From Gemmataceae bacterium (GTDB lineage: Bacteria > Planctomycetota > Planctomycetia > Gemmatales > Gemmataceae), in assembly GCA_901538445.1 (NCBI GenBank), contig LR594585.1:1763369-1827368 (forward strand): 64,000 nt of DNA, read 5' to 3'. Under the pieces are notes generated by a model. That model worked only from the letters and a program-made list of their open reading frames with translations, ran no database searches and was not told where the DNA came from. Every line of letters begins with the position of its first letter. Within the stretch, counting starts at the first letter, position 1. Shown here one piece after another: positions 60,970 through 64,000 of the stretch. A program made the translations under genes and the position numbers.

Positions 60970-62360
60970 CCCAACCGAACCCGCGAATCCTGTTCGTCAC
61001 CGGGAAGCTCGCGGAGCCGGCGCTGCGGCGGGTGCTGGCCGACCTCGCGCCGCGGGCCGGGTTCGAGCCCGAAGTCGCCGTCCTCAACATCACCGTCGCG
61101 GCCCTCATGACCGCGAACTGGGTCGCCCGGCACCTCCCCGCGGGCATCGCCGCCGACCGGCTCATCCTCCCGGGGTTCTGCCGCGGCGACGTCGCCGAGG
61201 TGACCGCGGCCGCCAACATCCCCGCCGAACTCGGCCCCAAGGACCTCCGCGACCTGCCCGAGTTCTTCGGCAAGCGGTCCGGCCCGCCGCCCGGCTACGG
61301 TGGGTACGACACCGAGATCCTCGCCGAGATCAACCACGCCCCCGCGAAGTCGCCCGACGCCATCCTCGCCGAGGCGCGGCGCTACCGTGCGAGCGGGGCC
61401 GACGTCATCGACCTCGGGTGCGACCCCGGCGGCACCTGGGTGGGCGTCGTTGACGTCGTGCGGCTCCTGAAGGCCGACGGGTTCCGCGTCTCGATCGACA
61501 GCTTCAACCCCGTCGAGGTTGAGGCGGCGCTCGCGGCCGGGGCCGAGTTGGTGCTGAGCGTGAACGGCTCGAACGTCGATCGCGTCCGCGACTGGCACGC
61601 GAAGTTTCCGCACGCCGAAGTCGTCGCGATCCCCGACACGCCGAGCGATCTCGACAGCCTCGCCCGTACCGTCGACGTGCTCCGGGCCGTCGGCATCAAA
61701 CACCGGCTCGACCCGATCCTCGAACCGATCGGCTTCGGGTTCGCCGCGTCACTCGGCCGGTACCTCGACGCGCGCCGCCGGTTCCCCGACGCCGAACTGA
61801 TGATGGGCATCGGCAACCTCACCGAACTCACCGACGTCGATACGGCCGGCGTGAACGTCGTGCTGGCCGGGTTCTGCCAGGAGGTCGGCGTGCGGAGCGT
61901 GCTGGCCACCGAGGTCATCAACTGGGCGCGGTCGGCCGTGCGCGAGTTCGACCTCGCGCGGCGACTCGTGTTCCACGCCGCGCGCGAGAAGGTGCTGCCG
62001 AAGCGGCTGGAGCCGAACCTCGTGATCCTCCGCGACCCGAAGCTCGTCGCGATGGGCGACGACGCGCTGCGCGACCTCGCGGCCCGCGTCACCGACCGGA
62101 ACTACCGCATCTTCGCCGAGCGCGGCGAACTGCACATCTTCAACGGCTCGACCTACGTTCACGGCACCGACCCGTTCGAGCTGTTCCAGAAGATGCTCGC
62201 CGCCGACCCGAAGCTCGACGCCGCGCACGCCTTCTACCTCGGGTACGAGTGCGCCAAGGCGGTCACGGCGCTGACGCTCGGTAAGAATTACACCCAGGAC
62301 CAGGCGCTGCGCTGGGGCTTCCTCACCGTCCCCGAGACGAGCCACCGCGGCGGCTCGTGA
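60966..62360 (+). CDS. dihydropteroate-synthase-like pterin-binding protein
   Basis: A 464-residue protein. The N-terminal ~110 residues (ILFVTGKLAEPALRRVLADLAPR) form a separate domain I associate with DUF6513. The TIM-barrel pterin-binding region includes DVIDLGCDPGGTWVGVVDVVRLLKADGFRVSIDSFNPVEVEAAL and LVLSVNGSN, in the order of dihydropteroate synthase. MGIGNLTELTDVDTAGVN follows. Related genes occur with the tetrahydromethanopterin-linked C1 genes of methylotrophs and planctomycetes, so a role in H4MPT biosynthesis is likely. No other H4MPT genes are in the window. Confidence 0.82.
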   Translation: MTQPNPRILFVTGKLAEPALRRVLADLAPRAGFEPEVAVLNITVAALMTANWVARHLPAGIAADRLILPGFCRGDVAEVTAAANIPAELGPKDLRDLPEFFGKRSGPPPGYGGYDTEILAEINHAPAKSPDAILAEARRYRASGADVIDLGCDPGGTWVGVVDVVRLLKADGFRVSIDSFNPVEVEAALAAGAELVLSVNGSNVDRVRDWHAKFPHAEVVAIPDTPSDLDSLARTVDVLRAVGIKHRLDPILEPIGFGFAASLGRYLDARRRFPDAELMMGIGNLTELTDVDTAGVNVVLAGFCQEVGVRSVLATEVINWARSAVREFDLARRLVFHAAREKVLPKRLEPNLVILRDPKLVAMGDDALRDLAARVTDRNYRIFAERGELHIFNGSTYVHGTDPFELFQKMLAADPKLDAAHAFYLGYECAKAVTALTLGKNYTQDQALRWGFLTVPETSHRGGS

Positions 62361-62413
62361 CCGTTCCGCCCGCGGGCCGATAGGTTGAGCGTGTCGCACC
62401 ACGGAGCCCCGCA

Positions 62414-64000
62414 ATGCCGACCGACGACCCGTTCCCGGCGGTCCCCGGCTACCAGATCGTCCGCCTCCTCGCGAGCGGGTCGCGGAGCCGCGTGTTCGAG
62501 GCCCGGGACCTCGACTCCGGCCGCACGGTCGCGCTGAAGGTGGTCCGGTGCGGCCCCGGCGAGTTGGCGCGCCTCCGCGCCCGTGCCGACGCGCTCGCCG
62601 CGGTGCGGCACCCGAACCTCGCCGAGGTGCTCGGCTACTCGGAGCACGACGGGAACGGCGTCCTCGCAGTGGAGTACCTCCCCGGGCCGACGCTCGCCGA
62701 GCGGATCGCCGACGTCGGCCGGATGACGGCCAAGCCCGCGGCCGAACTGGTCGCCGGGGTCGCGCGGGGGCTGGCCGCGGCGCACGCGCGGCAGGTCGTG
62801 TTCGGCTCGCTCGGCACCCGCGACGTGTTTTTCGACGAGGCCGGCGAGCCCAAGGTGAACGGGGCTGTCGTGCCCGACTTCCCCGCCGACGCGAACGCGC
62901 CCGCGGTGGGCCGCCCGCTCAACCTCGCGCCCGAGTTCTTCCGCACGCCGGGCGCGTTCGTCGGTCCGGAGGCGGACGTGTGGGCGCTCGGCCTGATCCT
63001 CTACCAGTGCGTCACCGGCCGGCACCCGTTCCAGACCGACTCGCTCGCGGGACTCGTCGAGGCGATCGCCACCCGCACCCCGGAGCCGCCGTCGGGGTTC
63101 GTGGCCGGGCTGCCGCGGGAGATCGACTGGGTGTGCCGGAAGTGCCTCGCCAAGCACCCGCACCACCGGTACGCCTCGGCCGCCGACGTCGCCGCGGACC
63201 TCGACCGGTTCCTCGCGGGCGAGCCGGTCCACGCGCGGGTTCACCCGCCGGCCGAGCGGCTGGTCCGGTGGGCGCGGCACAACCCGCTCCTCGCCGCGAC
63301 TTCGGCCGCGGTTCTCGTCACCGCGGTGAGCGGCCTCGTCGCCACGGTCGTGCTGTTGCAGCGGGTCGAACGACAACTGGCGGAGAGCACCGCCGAGCGC
63401 CGCGAGGCCGAGGAGCGGATCGCACAGCTCACCGCCGAGCGCGACGAGCAGGCCGCGGCCCGCGCCGCCGAGGCCGCCCGCGCGAGCGCCGCGACGGGGG
63501 CGAGGCAGGCCGCCGACGCCACGTCGCGGGAACTCGCCGGCGTGACCGCCGCGCTCCTCGACGCGGCCTACGGGCACCCGTTCCGGCCGGCCGCCGCGGG
63601 CGAGAGGCTGGCGCTGACCGACGCGGTCGCCGCGCTGCGCCGGGCCGCGACGCCGACCGCCCCCGTCGCGGTGAAGGCCCGGGTCGCGGCCGGGTTCGTG
63701 CGGGCCGGTGAGTGGCTCGAAGGCCAGGGGGCCGCGGGCGAGGCCGGGGAGCTGTACCGCGAGGCGCTCGACCTGACGCGGCCCGCCGCCGGTGCGGCCG
63801 TGCCCCCGGTGGCCGCGAGCGCCTACTCCGCGGCGCTCGCGCACCGCGGCGCGGCGCTGGCCCGCGAGGGCAAGGCCGCCGAGGGGCTCCCGCTGCTCCT
63901 CGAAGCCGTGAAGATCGACTTCAACGGGGCGACCGCGCCGGACGCCGCGGACCAGCCGTTCTGGAAGTCCGCGATGTGCCGGCACCAGGAACTGCTCGCC
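62414..64000 (+). CDS. membrane protein with kinase-dead Ser/Thr kinase domain (3' truncated)
   Basis: The gene runs off the window with 529 codons visible. Residues 13-265 align to a PASTA/Pkn-type Ser/Thr kinase. The beta-3 Lys (ALKVV, K42), APE (172-174), DVWALG (189-194) and the C-lobe are kept. The catalytic HRDLKP-x-N reads F-G-S-L-G-T-x-D at 130-137, and DFG reads G-A-V at 150-152; the Gly-rich loop is also weak. It should not transfer phosphate. A juxtamembrane segment leads to one helix (about 293-315), then an outside coiled coil (315-365) and helical repeats of TPR type. ATG 62414 lies 6 nt after a weak GGAG. Confidence 0.87.
   Translation, partial: MPTDDPFPAVPGYQIVRLLASGSRSRVFEARDLDSGRTVALKVVRCGPGELARLRARADALAAVRHPNLAEVLGYSEHDGNGVLAVEYLPGPTLAERIADVGRMTAKPAAELVAGVARGLAAAHARQVVFGSLGTRDVFFDEAGEPKVNGAVVPDFPADANAPAVGRPLNLAPEFFRTPGAFVGPEADVWALGLILYQCVTGRHPFQTDSLAGLVEAIATRTPEPPSGFVAGLPREIDWVCRKCLAKHPHHRYASAADVAADLDRFLAGEPVHARVHPPAERLVRWARHNPLLAATSAAVLVTAVSGLVATVVLLQRVERQLAESTAERREAEERIAQLTAERDEQAAARAAEAARASAATGARQAADATSRELAGVTAALLDAAYGHPFRPAAAGERLALTDAVAALRRAATPTAPVAVKARVAAGFVRAGEWLEGQGAAGEAGELYREALDLTRPAAGAAVPPVAASAYSAALAHRGAALAREGKAAEGLPLLLEAVKIDFNGATAPDAADQPFWKSAMCRHQELLA

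Overview
The window reads as chromosomal DNA of a planctomycete, most likely of the Gemmataceae. The basis is very high GC with strong third-position GC bias, two tandem PSCyt1/DUF1549/DUF1553 plus DUF1501 cassettes, a TIGR02996 protein, a PEP-CTERM protein, many twin-arginine-led enzymes and large palindromic intergenic repeats. I found 45 protein genes, two of them cut by the window edges. I found no rRNA, tRNA, IS element, prophage or CRISPR array.

Layout. 1-8.2 kb: two cytochrome/DUF1501 secreted cassettes with a small thioredoxin between them. 8.3-13 kb: an orphan molybdate-type binding protein, a secreted four-repeat protein and an APC transporter. 13-24 kb: mutL, a PEP-CTERM protein, a sugar isomerase-like enzyme, an RraA-like protein, a glycine-zipper lipoprotein, two tandem beta-propellers with a Gfo/Idh/MocA oxidoreductase, and a plant-type tRNase Z-like hydrolase. 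24.1-41.3 kb: an exopolysaccharide locus. 41.5-46 kb: trehalose/glycogen enzymes (treZ, glgX). 46-51.8 kb: a Wza-type export lipoprotein, a 1336-residue AsmA-like protein and ArfB. 51.9-57.9 kb: a GT39-like membrane protein, an MFS transporter, a small hypothetical, and a coupled TIGR02996/sialidase/DUF4112 set. 58-64 kb: selB, a glycosyltransferase, a pterin-binding (dihydropteroate synthase-like) protein and a membrane protein with a catalytically dead kinase domain.

The exopolysaccharide locus is the most coherent system. A leftward arm carries a Wzz-like chain-length protein, GT2, flippase, O-antigen-ligase-like polymerase, GT2, an oxidoreductase-epimerase fusion, GT4 and GT2, mostly joined by 1-4 nt overlaps. 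A rightward arm opens with a STAS protein behind a near-consensus sigma-54 promoter. It continues with a priming sugar transferase, a nucleotidyltransferase/hexapeptide/sugar-transferase fusion and a methyltransferase. A GT26 (WecG/TagA) gene sits in reverse inside the leftward arm. Several parts look inactive as enzymes: a Wzz-linked kinase without a P-loop lysine, a STAS domain without its serine, and a nucleotidyltransferase without its signature.

A second theme is repeats. At least six families of perfect or near-perfect 20-55 nt inverted repeats occupy most gene ends. Copies also lie inside coding sequence (mutL linker, the 3' end of a GT2 gene, the 5' end of a DUF1501 gene). Candidate -10 hexamers of the form TANACT recur upstream of genes, and two of them sit exactly 6 nt from an ATG, which suggests leaderless transcripts.
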